The position numbers were made by a program, and so were the translations under genes. The notes under the pieces were generated by a model. The model was not told the DNA's origin and made no database searches. It saw nothing but the letters and a program-made list of their open reading frames with translations. A stretch of DNA of 64,000 nt from Planctomycetota bacterium. GTDB taxonomy: Bacteria > Planctomycetota > UBA8108 > JACQVS01. Positions 8,682 to 16,573 of this stretch are shown piece after piece. Each line of letters opens with the position of its first letter. Position 1 is the stretch's first letter. The stretch spans positions 91,472 to 155,471 of the forward strand of contig JANQLS010000101.1 in NCBI GenBank assembly GCA_028280485.1, written 5' to 3'.

Positions 8682-8741
8682 GGAGGGGATGGAGCTCCCC
8701 TCCAAGAGGGGCCCCCTGAAGAGGGGCACAATTTAGAGGAG
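8682..8741 (+). promoter_or_regulatory. GC-rich stem-loops covering the fliA ribosome site
   Basis: GGAGGGGA (8682-8689) pairs with TCCCCTCC (8696-8703) in a perfect 8-bp stem with a 6-base loop. Next come GAGGGGCCCCCT and a further GAGGGG, so alternative pairings exist. The CCCCTCC strand could also pair with the fliA ribosome site AGAGGAG (8735-8741). This could modulate sigma-factor translation or attenuate transcription; the structure is seen, the role is inferred. Confidence 0.45.
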
Positions 8742-8750
8742 TTTTATTAA

Positions 8751-9554
8751 GTGGTAACCACTAGCAAAAAGCGTAAAAAGAATGATGAGGCGGCGGCTGA
8801 AATCGAGAAAGTGTGGCGCGAGTTTAAGAAAACGAACGCGCCGGATCTCAGAAACCGCCTGATCGAAAGGTATTTGCCTTTGGTCAAATACATTGCCGAG
8901 CGTCTATTGGCAAAGTTACCTCAAAACGTCGAACTCGACGATTTGACTAGCGCAGGAATCTTTGGGCTCATGGATGCCGTCAAAGGTTACGATCTTGATC
9001 GAGGGGTCAAGTTTGAAACCTACTGTACGACGAGAATCCGTGGAGCTATCCTCGATGAACTACGTTCATTGGACTGGGTTCCTCGTATCGTTCGAAACAA
9101 GTCGAATCGGATCGACCAAGCGTGGCGCGAACTCGAAGCCGAGTTAGGTCGTTCACCTACCGATCCTGAGATGGCCGAACGGATGGACATTTCGATCGGA
9201 GAGTACGAAGAACTTCTCAATGAAGCGAGCGCCATCACGATGGTGAGCCTCAATGAGAAGACTAAAGAGGAACAAGGCTCAAAGACGCTCAGAAAAATCG
9301 ATATCTTAGAGGATAAAAAAGGTGTGGATCCTGAAGGTGATCTCAAGAAGAAGGAGGTCACGGATTTCATCACCAAAGGATTAAGTCGGAAGGAGCGTTT
9401 GATTTTGCTCTTGTACTACTATGAAGACCTGACGATGCGAGAGATCGGAGCGACCCTCAATCTCTCAGAATCGCGGGTCTGTCAACTGCATTCAAGGATT
9501 CTCATGCGATTGAAGAATCAATTGAAGAAATTCCGAACGGAACTTCTTTCCTGA
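8751..9554 (+). CDS. fliA: Flagellar sigma factor FliA/WhiG (sigma-28)
   Basis: A 267-residue sigma-70-family factor of the FliA/WhiG type that directs transcription of late flagellar genes. Region 2 is clear at residues 30-110 (RNRLIERYLPLVKYIAERL, then DDLTSAGIFGLMDAVKGYD and FETYCTTRIRGAILDELRSLDW). Region 3 and region 4 follow (LSRKERLILLLYYYEDLTMREIG, helix-turn-helix LNLSESRVCQLHSRIL). The GTG start at 8751 has AGAGGAG nine bases upstream. It is the last gene of the flagellar block and is followed by a strong terminator. No anti-sigma flgM is visible nearby. Confidence 0.96.
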   Translation: MVTTSKKRKKNDEAAAEIEKVWREFKKTNAPDLRNRLIERYLPLVKYIAERLLAKLPQNVELDDLTSAGIFGLMDAVKGYDLDRGVKFETYCTTRIRGAILDELRSLDWVPRIVRNKSNRIDQAWRELEAELGRSPTDPEMAERMDISIGEYEELLNEASAITMVSLNEKTKEEQGSKTLRKIDILEDKKGVDPEGDLKKKEVTDFITKGLSRKERLILLLYYYEDLTMREIGATLNLSESRVCQLHSRILMRLKNQLKKFRTELLS

Positions 9555-9570
9555 GTGTTCAGTTTTGAAT

Positions 9571-9613
9571 AAAAAAACGCCTCGGCCTTATCGGCCGGGG
9601 CGTTTTTTTTGAA
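9571..9613 (+). terminator. Intrinsic terminator after fliA
   Basis: A-tract, then ACGCCTCGGCC / GGCCGGGGCGT stem with a TTATC loop, then eight T residues. It is also A-rich on the left, so it could act on both strands. It closes the flagellar transcript. Confidence 0.92.
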
Positions 9614-9622
9614 TATTGTTTT

Positions 9623-9750
9623 TGTAGCGCCACCCCTTGCGGGTGGCCATTTCATGTTGTTCTGATTTAACCTTCTAAGGTTTAAATTTTCTTTAAGGAA
9701 CGGGCCTGGCCCCTTCTTGGCGTAAGCCATTGCTGGGCCCAGGCGCTACA
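9623..9750. repeat. MITE-like element, TGTAGCGCC family
   Basis: Terminal inverted repeats TGTAGCGCC (9623-9631) and GGCGCTACA (9742-9750) bound a 128-base block containing further stems (CCACCCCTTGCGGGTGG and GGGCCTGG...CTGGGCCC). Related pieces occur at 15632-15657, 37272-37350 and 59775-59867. No coding capacity. Confidence 0.7.
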
Positions 9751-9767
9751 GGTTGGTGATGCATTTG

Positions 9768-9905
9768 ATCCCTCGCTAAAGCTTCGGGCTTCCTGGGCGT
9801 GGATCGCATTTAAGGTCGTAAATGTGGCAAGATTCAAAACGTTAGTCACCACTTCACTCTTTATGAAATAACCCACCAGGGAAGCCCGAAGCTTTAGCGA
9901 GGGAT
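9768..9905. repeat. Paired REP-like palindrome element (family A), 138 bases
   Basis: GATCCCTCGCTAAAGCTTCG begins the left arm (9768-9797) and its reverse complement ends the right arm (9876-9905), giving near-perfect 30-base inverted repeats around a spacer of about 78 bases. The spacer resembles that of the copy at 42752-42907, including GAAATAACCCACC next to the right arm. The open frames across it arise from the repeat and are not genes. Confidence 0.8.
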
Positions 9906-9956
9906 CAAAGCGAGAGATAATTGAAGCACCCACCGGCTTTAAAAATCCTTAAATCC

Positions 9957-10295
9957 TCACCCCTGCTTCTCCACCATCAATATCACTTCTCTCGGAACCC
10001 AAGTTTTATTTTGATTCACTTCTACAACGATTCCCGTCGCTTCGATTTTGACTAATTTACCGACGATCGTGGTATCCGCTCCGTTGTGATTTCCAGATCG
10101 TGGGGGGATGGGATTATTACTAGCTGCCCCTAATGCATCGCGACGAAATTGAACTTTTACAACCCCGCCGACCCAAGCTTTCATGTCGCTCTTAGACATG
10201 TCAGTTCCATTACCACCCGATTCCACCTCGAAGTTGCAACTGCTCAAGGTGGTTAACATACCAACGATTCCCATTAAATAAATAGCTCTTTTCAT
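9957..10295 (-). CDS. Small putative lipoprotein, unknown function
   Basis: From the internal ATG at 10295 the product has 112 residues and begins with a lipoprotein-type signal (MKRAIYLMGIVGMLTTLSSC) whose LSSC fits a lipobox with Cys20 as the lipidated residue. The mature part is mixed beta in character (VGGVVKVQFRRDAL, TTIVGKLVKIEATGIVVEVN), suggestive of a small beta-sandwich. A GTG start 24 bases upstream is possible, but GGGAAG precedes the ATG and the signal fits better. It lies 79 bases downstream of larC on the same strand. No family recognised. Confidence 0.7.
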   Translation of the reverse strand: MKRAIYLMGIVGMLTTLSSCNFEVESGGNGTDMSKSDMKAWVGGVVKVQFRRDALGAASNNPIPPRSGNHNGADTTIVGKLVKIEATGIVVEVNQNKTWVPREVILMVEKQG

Positions 10296-10374
10296 CGCTT
10301 CCCTTTCTGAATTAGCCACTCTATTTTTGATAAGCAGTAACCGGAGTCGGTCCTGGAGATCGAATTTTCAGGGA

Positions 10375-11823
10375 TTATTCTGAATGACGATAAAGATTTA
10401 AAACGAATCTCTCCGCTTCCATTAATGACATTCCACCCGATTTTGCTATTTTCTTCAAATCCTCAAACTCAGGCTGAACATTAACCACTTCCCCATCAAG
10501 TTCGGCGATCTTAATGTTCACCGTCCCAAGCTCCGTCTCCACTTTCTCAAATCGTCGGGGAAGAACTAATCGATCCACTTCGGTTCTTCTCAGTCCCAAG
10601 GTCGGACTCTCGGTGAAGATGAGTCTCTCTAAGGTTTCTTCTTTTTCTTTATCGCAGAGAACAGTCAGGAGATGTCCCGCTCTTCCCTTTTTCATGAAGG
10701 TGGGGGTGACAGTGACATCTAAAGCACCCTTTTCTAAGAGTCTTTCACTCAAATAAGAGAGAACTTGAGGCGAAGCATCATCGATTTGAGTCTCTAAGCA
10801 AATCACTCGGTCGCGGTTTACTTTTAATTTCGATCTGGGTTCTTCTTCCGCGAGAACCACTCTGAGAAGATTCGGAATTTCAGTCGGGCGGTCGTTCCCG
10901 GCGCCGTAGCCAATCTCTTTAACTTCGACTTCCGGCAACGGGCCGAATTTCTCGACAAAGGTTGCCAAGAGCGCTGCTCCCGTGGGGGTGGTCAGTTCGT
11001 AGGGTACATCTCGTTGAACGGTGGGGCAGTTTTTAAGGACTTCAATCGTGGCCGGAGCCGGTAAGGGGAATTTTCCGTGGGCTCCAGTAGTAAAACCCGA
11101 TCCCAAGACTGGGCGAGAAGAGTAGACTGCCTCTATTCCCAGGATCTCAAGCGCCAAACAAGCCCCACAGATATCGATGATAGAATCGACAGCTCCTACC
11201 TCGTGGAAGTGGACATCATCTAAGGGGATACCATGGGCCCGAGCTTCGGCTTCACCCAACTTTTCAAAGACTCTCAAAGAATTCGCTTTAACCTCAGGGC
11301 TGAGCCGGCTCGAGTGGAGGAGTTCACGAATTTCTCGAAGGCTTCGCCAGTGTTGGGAAAATCGTGTGCTTCCTACGGACGCAGATTCTCCTTTATGAGA
11401 GTGGGAGTGAGAGTGCGAATGGGAATGGCTATGATCGTGTGAATGACTGCCATCATCATGATGATGGAGGTGCTCATGACTATGATGATGATGAGAGTGA
11501 GTGGATTTTTGATCAGTTTTTGAAGGATTTGAGAGATCTGAGGGGCCTTCATCACCATTTTCTTTTGAGCTTTTTTCAGAATTTACAGTCGGCAGATCCG
11601 GGTGTGGAAGGCTGGATTCGGGGGGATCTAGCTCTACTTTGAGGCGAGTTGCTCGGAATGCTCCCCTCATAACCTGCTCGGTGGTGATGTCGTAACCATC
11701 TAAATCGATAGCCTTTAGGCCTTCTCGAAGGGCTTCCAGAGAGAGGCCAGCATCGACGAGGGCCCCCAAAAACATGTCACCACTGATACCGCTAAATGTG
11801 TCTAAATATAAGATGTGTCTCAT
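10375..11823 (-). CDS. larC: Nickel-pincer cofactor cyclometallase LarC (DUF111)
   Basis: LarC inserts nickel into the pyridinium bis-thiocarboxylate mononucleotide in a CTP-dependent reaction, giving the nickel-pincer cofactor of lactate racemase and relatives. The N-terminus MRHILYLDTFSGISGDMFLG is the LarC signature and fixes the start at 11823; a longer in-frame extension to 11931 is unlikely. A His-rich insert (about residues 108-140, repeated His-Ser pairs) probably binds nickel. The C-terminal half has the LarC2 part (ETQIDDASPQVLSYL...FMKKGRAGHLLTVLC). Here LarC1 and LarC2 form one frame, unlike lactobacilli where a frameshift joins them. No larB, larE or larA lies in this window. Confidence 0.92.
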   Translation of the reverse strand: MRHILYLDTFSGISGDMFLGALVDAGLSLEALREGLKAIDLDGYDITTEQVMRGAFRATRLKVELDPPESSLPHPDLPTVNSEKSSKENGDEGPSDLSNPSKTDQKSTHSHHHHSHEHLHHHDDGSHSHDHSHSHSHSHSHSHKGESASVGSTRFSQHWRSLREIRELLHSSRLSPEVKANSLRVFEKLGEAEARAHGIPLDDVHFHEVGAVDSIIDICGACLALEILGIEAVYSSRPVLGSGFTTGAHGKFPLPAPATIEVLKNCPTVQRDVPYELTTPTGAALLATFVEKFGPLPEVEVKEIGYGAGNDRPTEIPNLLRVVLAEEEPRSKLKVNRDRVICLETQIDDASPQVLSYLSERLLEKGALDVTVTPTFMKKGRAGHLLTVLCDKEKEETLERLIFTESPTLGLRRTEVDRLVLPRRFEKVETELGTVNIKIAELDGEVVNVQPEFEDLKKIAKSGGMSLMEAERFVLNLYRHSE

Positions 11824-12378
11824 GGAGACGATTCTACCTTTAAATTTGCCCCCCTTGACCCTAGAAACTGTCAGCTCTATAATCAAATTTCCGGTAATAA
11901 GCTCACCTATCCAAACATGAGCCTGATCCAAACTTCAAACCCTCTTGAAGTTTCTTGTCTTGATTGTACTCAAACTGTTGATTTAACAAGGTTTGTAACT
12001 TAAATCACAAGAATTCTCTCAACAGGGGATAGAAGTTTATTGTTTTCTTTTGCCTCATTTCAATAGGCAAAAGGGTCTCACAGTCTGCAAACGGTGCAGA
12101 AAAATTCAGGCACTTTCGGTTTTGGAGAGTCTGAAAAACATTAGTTATACATTCCACAGTAAGAAGTCTGTCGGCTGAGTTCAACAACAGTTGAACCCTG
12201 CCTTCATTTCTTTGTTCTGGATTGGCACCGGAAACTGGTCTTGCATTCTTCTCTTAATTATTAGAGCTGAATTTACCTAAATAGCTGGAGCGACTGACCG
12301 AATTTACATCTCGTGTCTGTTTCCGTCAGAGTGTGTCTAGTCGCCACCCGGCCTGTTGTTTAAATGGAGCAAGTAACG
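11824..12378. other. Divergent intergenic region between larC and the HEAT-protein gene
   Basis: About 555 bases between the larC start (minus) and the HEAT-protein start (plus). It is AT-rich, and I see no frame with a ribosome site or family resemblance, no strong terminator and no repeat of the families described elsewhere. It presumably holds promoters for both genes, but none is clear enough to place. Confidence 0.5.
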
Positions 12379-14721
12379 ATGCTAAGGAGCACATTGGCGA
12401 AGGTTAGCCTGATCGCCGCTTCTCTAGTCCTGTCGATGTCCTCACCCATCTGCGCTCAGGTGGAAGAGTCTTTGGATGAAGCTTTAAATAGTTTCAGAGC
12501 TGGTAACTTCAACCAAGCTCACGCAAAACTTGAGGAACTCTTCAAGGGAGACCCCACCAACGACGCGATTCTCGATCTCTTAGATCGAAATAGAATCGGT
12601 ATCATTTTCAAGATGGTATCAAGCGATGATTCTCGTTTAGTCGGAGCCGGTCTTCGACTGCTTGAATTACGTAGAAGTGCTGTCAAAAAGAAGATTTCTG
12701 ACTCGGATCAAATCCAAGCTAAGATCGCTTCTTACTTAGAAGCAGATGCCCAAGAGAGATTAGCTCTCAAATCAGAAATCGCAATTCAAATGGGACGTAA
12801 CGCGGCTGTCGAATTGATCGAACACCTCGGTGCTGCCAACGTTTCCGTTCGTGCGGATGCTATGTTGCTCGCCAGTGAAATCGGTTTGGACGCTGTACCT
12901 GTTTTGATTGCCGTTTCAAAACATCCCAACGCTTTGGTGAGAAGCTCGGTTGCCAAACTTCTCGGCTCACGTAACCTGCGTCACCCTTCAGTCGCTGGAA
13001 CATTAGCTTCTATGGCCGCCAGTGACGCCGACGCCACGGTAAAAGCTTCAGCTGCGAAATCATTGGGCGTTCTCAATGACACTTACGGTAAAGGTCAAGC
13101 CAGCGCACTTGAGTATCACTACAAAAATGCTCTTCGCTACTACCTCTTGGGTCACACCAACCCTTATGCTAACCCTTACTACGATGCCAGCATCTACGAA
13201 CTTGAAGGTGAAAGCCTCAATGTAGAAACTGTCGCCCATTTCCAACTTTCAGACCGAATGGCTGAACAAGCCCTTAAAGCTGCATTGGCTGAGAATCCTA
13301 ACGATCTCGAAGCTCGCGCCTTACTCGCTTGTGTCGACGCTGCTCAATTAGCTGAATACCAAATGGCTCAAGAGACTTTCGGTGAAAGTGATCCCGATCT
13401 TAAAGCCCTCTTGGATTCACAATCGAACGTTATGAACTTCGTTCGACGTCCTCGTTTACTTTCTTCGAGCGCTCAAGTCCTGAACGAAGCCTTGGAAATG
13501 GCTTTAGATCATAAAAACAACGTGGTCGCTCAAGCCTTGATCGAAGTGATGGATCGCACCGGACGTCGTGGCGCTTCTGTTCTTCCTTCATTGAATCGTT
13601 CGATCAGTGAAACTCCTTCTCGCGCTGTTCGCGTTCGAGCTGCTATCGCACTCTCGAAGTGGAGTTCACAAGATCTTTCTGACCGAGTCGGTAGTTTGGT
13701 CGTCAGCGTTCTTTCTGAGGCTGTCGTCAACAGTGGAATTCGAACTGTTCACAGTATCATCGGTGATCCTCAAACCGAAAACCGCTTCGGCGCTCTCTTC
13801 GCTGACTTGAACCTCGATTCATTCGCCAACTCAAAAGACGTGGCTCAAGGCCTCGTCCGAGCTGACAAACTTCCCCCAGATCTTTTGGTGATCGACGAAA
13901 CCGCCTCGAGTGGTTTGAGTTCTCGCCCCAACAACGCTGCGATCAACTTCTTCGTCAATCAAATCCGTGGAAACGCTCGTACGGCTGATATTCCTATCGT
14001 CGTTCTCGTCTCAGCAGCAAATCTTGAAAAGGCTAAAAACCTTTACGCTGACGCCGATCGTAAAGTCGTCGTTCTTCCTAATGATTCGGATGCCACCGCA
14101 TTTAGAACCAGTGTCTTAGATCCTCACTTCAAAGACAAAGACGACGCTAAAGCTCGCGCATTAAATGTTGCTAAGTTGGCAGCTGAAGCTTTGGATGCAA
14201 TCTCTAAGCAAAGCACGAATCTTCCTTTGGCAAGCTCTGTCGATAAACTGACTCAAGTTATCGAAAATCGACCCGACGTTGTCCGAATTCCTTGCTTGGG
14301 AGCTTTGGGTAACTTGAGAGCACAAGCTTCTGGTTCGATCGGTGCGATCGCACAAGTCTTCGCAGCCAGCGATAACTCGACCAAGGTTCGAGAAGCAGCC
14401 ATGTTAGCTGTAGCTAAGATTTTGGATGGCTCAGGCCAACAAGCTACCGCTGACTTGTTGAAAATTATCACCGACGGTATGGCTTCAAATAACCTCTCTC
14501 TGAGAGAAGCCAGTTTTATCGCCTACTCAGCAGCTGGTGCTCCTTCGCAAGAAGCTATCGCTAAAATCTTCTCAACGACTGCACCTGACGGTGGAGCCAT
14601 CGAAGAGGAAGCTGGTAGCAACGAAGCTGAAGAAGACGATACTGACTTAGATGATACTGAAGAAGACGATACCGATGAAGATGACGATGATCTGGGTCTC
14701 GACGACCTCGACGACATCTGA
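12379..14721 (+). CDS. Secreted TPR/HEAT-repeat protein with degenerate receiver-like domain
   Basis: A 780-residue protein from ATG 12379 (GGAG at 12367-12370). A signal peptide (residues 1-27, ending SSPICAQ) predicts export. A TPR-like pair (about 30-70) precedes HEAT-type helical repeats (about 130-240 and 380-450) with motifs such as VRADAMLLASEIG and VRSSVAKLLGS. Residues about 455-600 look like a response-regulator receiver: PPDLLVIDE at the phospho-acceptor strand and ADIPIVVLVSAA at the fourth strand. The acidic pair and the terminal Lys are not conserved. HEAT repeats return, and the C-terminus is a 40-residue Asp/Glu tail. Codon use is biased to GCT, CGT and TTC, suggesting high expression (inference). 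Function unknown. Confidence 0.8.
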   Translation: MLRSTLAKVSLIAASLVLSMSSPICAQVEESLDEALNSFRAGNFNQAHAKLEELFKGDPTNDAILDLLDRNRIGIIFKMVSSDDSRLVGAGLRLLELRRSAVKKKISDSDQIQAKIASYLEADAQERLALKSEIAIQMGRNAAVELIEHLGAANVSVRADAMLLASEIGLDAVPVLIAVSKHPNALVRSSVAKLLGSRNLRHPSVAGTLASMAASDADATVKASAAKSLGVLNDTYGKGQASALEYHYKNALRYYLLGHTNPYANPYYDASIYELEGESLNVETVAHFQLSDRMAEQALKAALAENPNDLEARALLACVDAAQLAEYQMAQETFGESDPDLKALLDSQSNVMNFVRRPRLLSSSAQVLNEALEMALDHKNNVVAQALIEVMDRTGRRGASVLPSLNRSISETPSRAVRVRAAIALSKWSSQDLSDRVGSLVVSVLSEAVVNSGIRTVHSIIGDPQTENRFGALFADLNLDSFANSKDVAQGLVRADKLPPDLLVIDETASSGLSSRPNNAAINFFVNQIRGNARTADIPIVVLVSAANLEKAKNLYADADRKVVVLPNDSDATAFRTSVLDPHFKDKDDAKARALNVAKLAAEALDAISKQSTNLPLASSVDKLTQVIENRPDVVRIPCLGALGNLRAQASGSIGAIAQVFAASDNSTKVREAAMLAVAKILDGSGQQATADLLKIITDGMASNNLSLREASFIAYSAAGAPSQEAIAKIFSTTAPDGGAIEEEAGSNEAEEDDTDLDDTEEDDTDEDDDDLGLDDLDDI

Positions 14722-14730
14722 TTCTTTTAA

Positions 14731-14800
14731 GTTGAAACAAGTCCCTTAGGGCCTGGTTTCAACCGTTCCGGCAAATATAGGATTTGCCTTCACTCGGTTT
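14731..14800 (+). repeat. Copy 2 of the dispersed multi-hairpin element
   Basis: Ten bases after the HEAT-protein stop: hairpin TTGAAAC (14732-14738) / GTTTCAA (14756-14762), linker CCGTTCC, hairpin GGCAAAT/ATTTGCC (14770-14788), then TTCACTCGG. Matches copies at 3.4, 27.3 and 31.9 kb in order and wording; hairpin three is poorly formed here. Confidence 0.75.
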
Positions 14801-14828
14801 AGTAGACTTCAGATTCCGATAACTCGAT

Positions 14829-14876
14829 AAAAAGCGCACTGAATTGAACTCTGGTTCACTTCAGTGCGTTTTTATT
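14829..14876 (+). terminator. Intrinsic terminator after the HEAT-protein gene
   Basis: AAAAAGCGCACTGAA pairs with TTCAGTGCG followed by TTTTT, with a loop of about 16 bases. It lies downstream of repeat copy 2 and ends the HEAT-protein transcript. Bidirectional action is possible because of the A-tract on the left. Confidence 0.85.
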
Positions 14877-14974
14877 TATGAGGAGGGGTTCTTTGCCGAT
14901 AAATGGGATGAAGCTATCTTCAATCCTTAGGTTCAGTTTCTATATTTTCAACTGCAGCTGAAAGTCGAGAAAGC

Positions 14975-15601
14975 ATGGCGGTTCAACTTTACTGTCCTGA
15001 ATGTAATAAGCCCTTCTCAATCTCTGCCTCCCTTCTAGGTGAGGAGATGAAGTGCCCGAACTGTGGGCATTGCTTTCCCTCCCAGAGTCGAGAAGACCTC
15101 TTTGAACAAGAAGCTCGTCTGATCGAAGAAGAAGGTCTCCAGCAAAAAGAACCCGAACCTGAAAAAGAGCCGGTTATCGAACAATCGGGGCGCATCGACT
15201 TAGGGCCACCAGAGCCGGCATCGAGTTCCCGGATTTCCGAGGAACCGCAAAGCCAGACAGTTAACGAAGCACCTGCTTCCTCAACTCATTTCAATCCCGA
15301 TGCCCCTTCTCGCTATTTGAGATTGCGAGCGCTTTCAGAGTTATTCCTGGTTTTTGCCTACCTTCAACTCTTGCTGATGGCTATGGGGGGCGCATTGACG
15401 ATCTATCTCAAATTGACGGGATACATCGACAGCCTCGCCGTATTGTTGATGGGGCTTGTGGGGTGGTCGGTGATGGGAGGCTTGTTCTATCTCGCACTGA
15501 AACTTGCTGGTGAGTTGACTCATCTCTTTGCTGATATCGGAGATCAGCAACGAGATCAAGTGAGTTTGCTTTTAGATATTCGCGAGAAGATGAAGAAATA
15601 A
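14975..15601 (+). CDS. Zinc-ribbon membrane protein, unknown function
   Basis: A 208-residue protein beginning MAVQLYCPECNKPFSI, with Cys pairs C-P-E-C (about residues 7-10) and C-P-N-C (about 27-30) forming an MJ0042-like zinc ribbon. An acidic Glu/Pro/Ser linker (about 40-110) follows, then two hydrophobic helices (about 120-145 and 152-178), and a short charged C-terminal helix. Topology suggests a cytoplasmic zinc ribbon tethered to the inner membrane. This architecture recurs in planctomycete-like genomes without an assigned role. It ends opposite the MglA operon, separated by repeats and a bidirectional terminator. Confidence 0.75.
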   Translation: MAVQLYCPECNKPFSISASLLGEEMKCPNCGHCFPSQSREDLFEQEARLIEEEGLQQKEPEPEKEPVIEQSGRIDLGPPEPASSSRISEEPQSQTVNEAPASSTHFNPDAPSRYLRLRALSELFLVFAYLQLLLMAMGGALTIYLKLTGYIDSLAVLLMGLVGWSVMGGLFYLALKLAGELTHLFADIGDQQRDQVSLLLDIREKMKK

Positions 15602-15631
15602 TTTTTAAGCTGATTCAATCGTAATATGCCC

Positions 15632-15657
15632 TGTAGCGCCACCCCTTGTGGGTGGCC
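15632..15657 (+). repeat. Half element of the TGTAGCGCC family
   Basis: Nearly identical to 9623-9648 (one base differs in the central CCTTGTGGG), forming the stem CCACCC/GGGTGG. Only the left end is present; it abuts a paired REP element. Confidence 0.65.
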
Positions 15658-15688
15658 TTTTCGATGGTTTTAATTCATATAATTCCTT

Positions 15689-15830
15689 TAATAAGCCCGG
15701 AGCGTAAGCGACGGGACAAAGCTAACGTATTTCGTAGGTGGGAATTAAATGCCTGAGTCATCCATTTGAAAGTACCGTCGGAGATTCATCACGATGACGT
15801 ATCCCGTCGCTTACGCTCCGGGCTTATTAA
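15689..15830. repeat. Paired REP-like palindrome element (family B), about 141 bases
   Basis: TAATAAGCCCGGAGCGTAAG starts the left arm (15689-15716) and its reverse complement ends the right arm (15802-15830), a 28-base perfect inverted repeat around about 85 bases. The copy at 51509-51654 has the same arms. The arm scaffold is related to family A (CCC-TCGCT-A-GCT-CGGGCT). Confidence 0.8.
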
Positions 15831-15854
15831 TATGTCTTTGCTTGGGTATATGTA

Positions 15855-15904
15855 ATCAAAAAAAAGCCTGTATCCATGATCGATCATGAATACAGACTTT
15901 TTAA
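15855..15904. terminator. Bidirectional terminator between convergent genes
   Basis: A-tract, stem AGCCTGTAT...ATACAGACT with the inner palindrome CATGATCGATCATG, then a T-tract. It lies between the rightward zinc-ribbon gene and the leftward roadblock gene, so it can serve both. Confidence 0.88.
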
Positions 15905-15939
15905 ATTGGAGTTTCTCACGTTGTTAATTCAACGGAGTC

Positions 15940-16452
15940 TCACTCGCTGAAGAAAGAATCCAATTGGTTTTGAGCTGATTCGTTGAACTCATTACCCAAT
16001 GGAGCTCCTCCTCCTTCAACCTCACGCTTGAGAATCTCGTCGAAGATCTTACCGAGCTTCACCGAGGCTTCTTTTGCGTACAGACGAACCATTCCAATGG
16101 TCGTACGTTCATCAAAAACCGTAGCCAAAATGGTTCGGTCTCCGATGAGAGTGAGTTGGATGTTGTCGCGTTTACCTTGGTGGAAGAGAACACTGAATTC
16201 ATCTTCACCTAAAAGGCGTGCCATCTCTCGAGTGGCTGCGTAACTTCCTGCGACCAGGGCCGAGACCGCTTGCATATCGAAATCATCGGTCGAGCCGGCC
16301 TTGGTTACCATATGGCCTTCCTTGTCGATCAGAATATTCGCCTTAGAGTCGGAGAGGCTAAGGAACTCTTTTAAGACGTCATTGATCTTGTCGATGTCAT
16401 CTTTGTAGAAGACGAGACGCTTTTCTCTGATCTTATCACTATCGGTAACGAT
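15940..16452 (-). CDS. Roadblock/LC7-domain protein (MglB-like)
   Basis: Roadblock/LC7 proteins regulate small GTPases; MglB is the activator of MglA. The domain spans about residues 15-135 (INDVLKEFLSLSDSKANILIDKEGHMV, then FDMQAVSALVAGSYAATREMARLLGE). An acidic tail follows. The start is odd: the best SD (AGGAAGGAGGT) lies just before an in-frame ATC at 16452, giving 170 residues, while no ATG or GTG is in frame nearby. The only standard alternative is TTG at 16500 with no SD. It is the last gene of the MglA operon, 121 bases after mglA, and is followed by a terminator. Confidence 0.82.
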   Translation of the reverse strand: MVTDSDKIREKRLVFYKDDIDKINDVLKEFLSLSDSKANILIDKEGHMVTKAGSTDDFDMQAVSALVAGSYAATREMARLLGEDEFSVLFHQGKRDNIQLTLIGDRTILATVFDERTTIGMVRLYAKEASVKLGKIFDEILKREVEGGGAPLGNEFNESAQNQLDSFFSE

Positions 16453-16573
16453 GGCTGACCTCCTTCCTACTATCCGTCTTCTTTCAGCCAGTATTTCCAA
16501 ATGGAAATGATGAAGACGGTGAACTTATTTTAAATATTATTTTTGATCGTGGGTTGAGTGTTGACTCATTCCC

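Noticed and set aside
9682..9933. Minus-strand 83-codon frame near the REP pair, resembling one at 42678-42941
   Set aside because: The shared words (KLRASLVGYF and similar) come from translating the same REP arms and spacer; there is no ribosome site and the frames follow repeat boundaries.
12217..12250. TGGCAC...TTGCA, like a sigma-54 promoter
   Set aside because: The two parts are 12 bases apart instead of 5, so it cannot be a -24/-12 pair.
14895..14902. GCCGATAA, matching a sigma-28 -10 box, 73 bases before the zinc-ribbon gene
   Set aside because: No TAAA-type -35 box at the right distance; an 8-base match is expected about twice by chance in this window.
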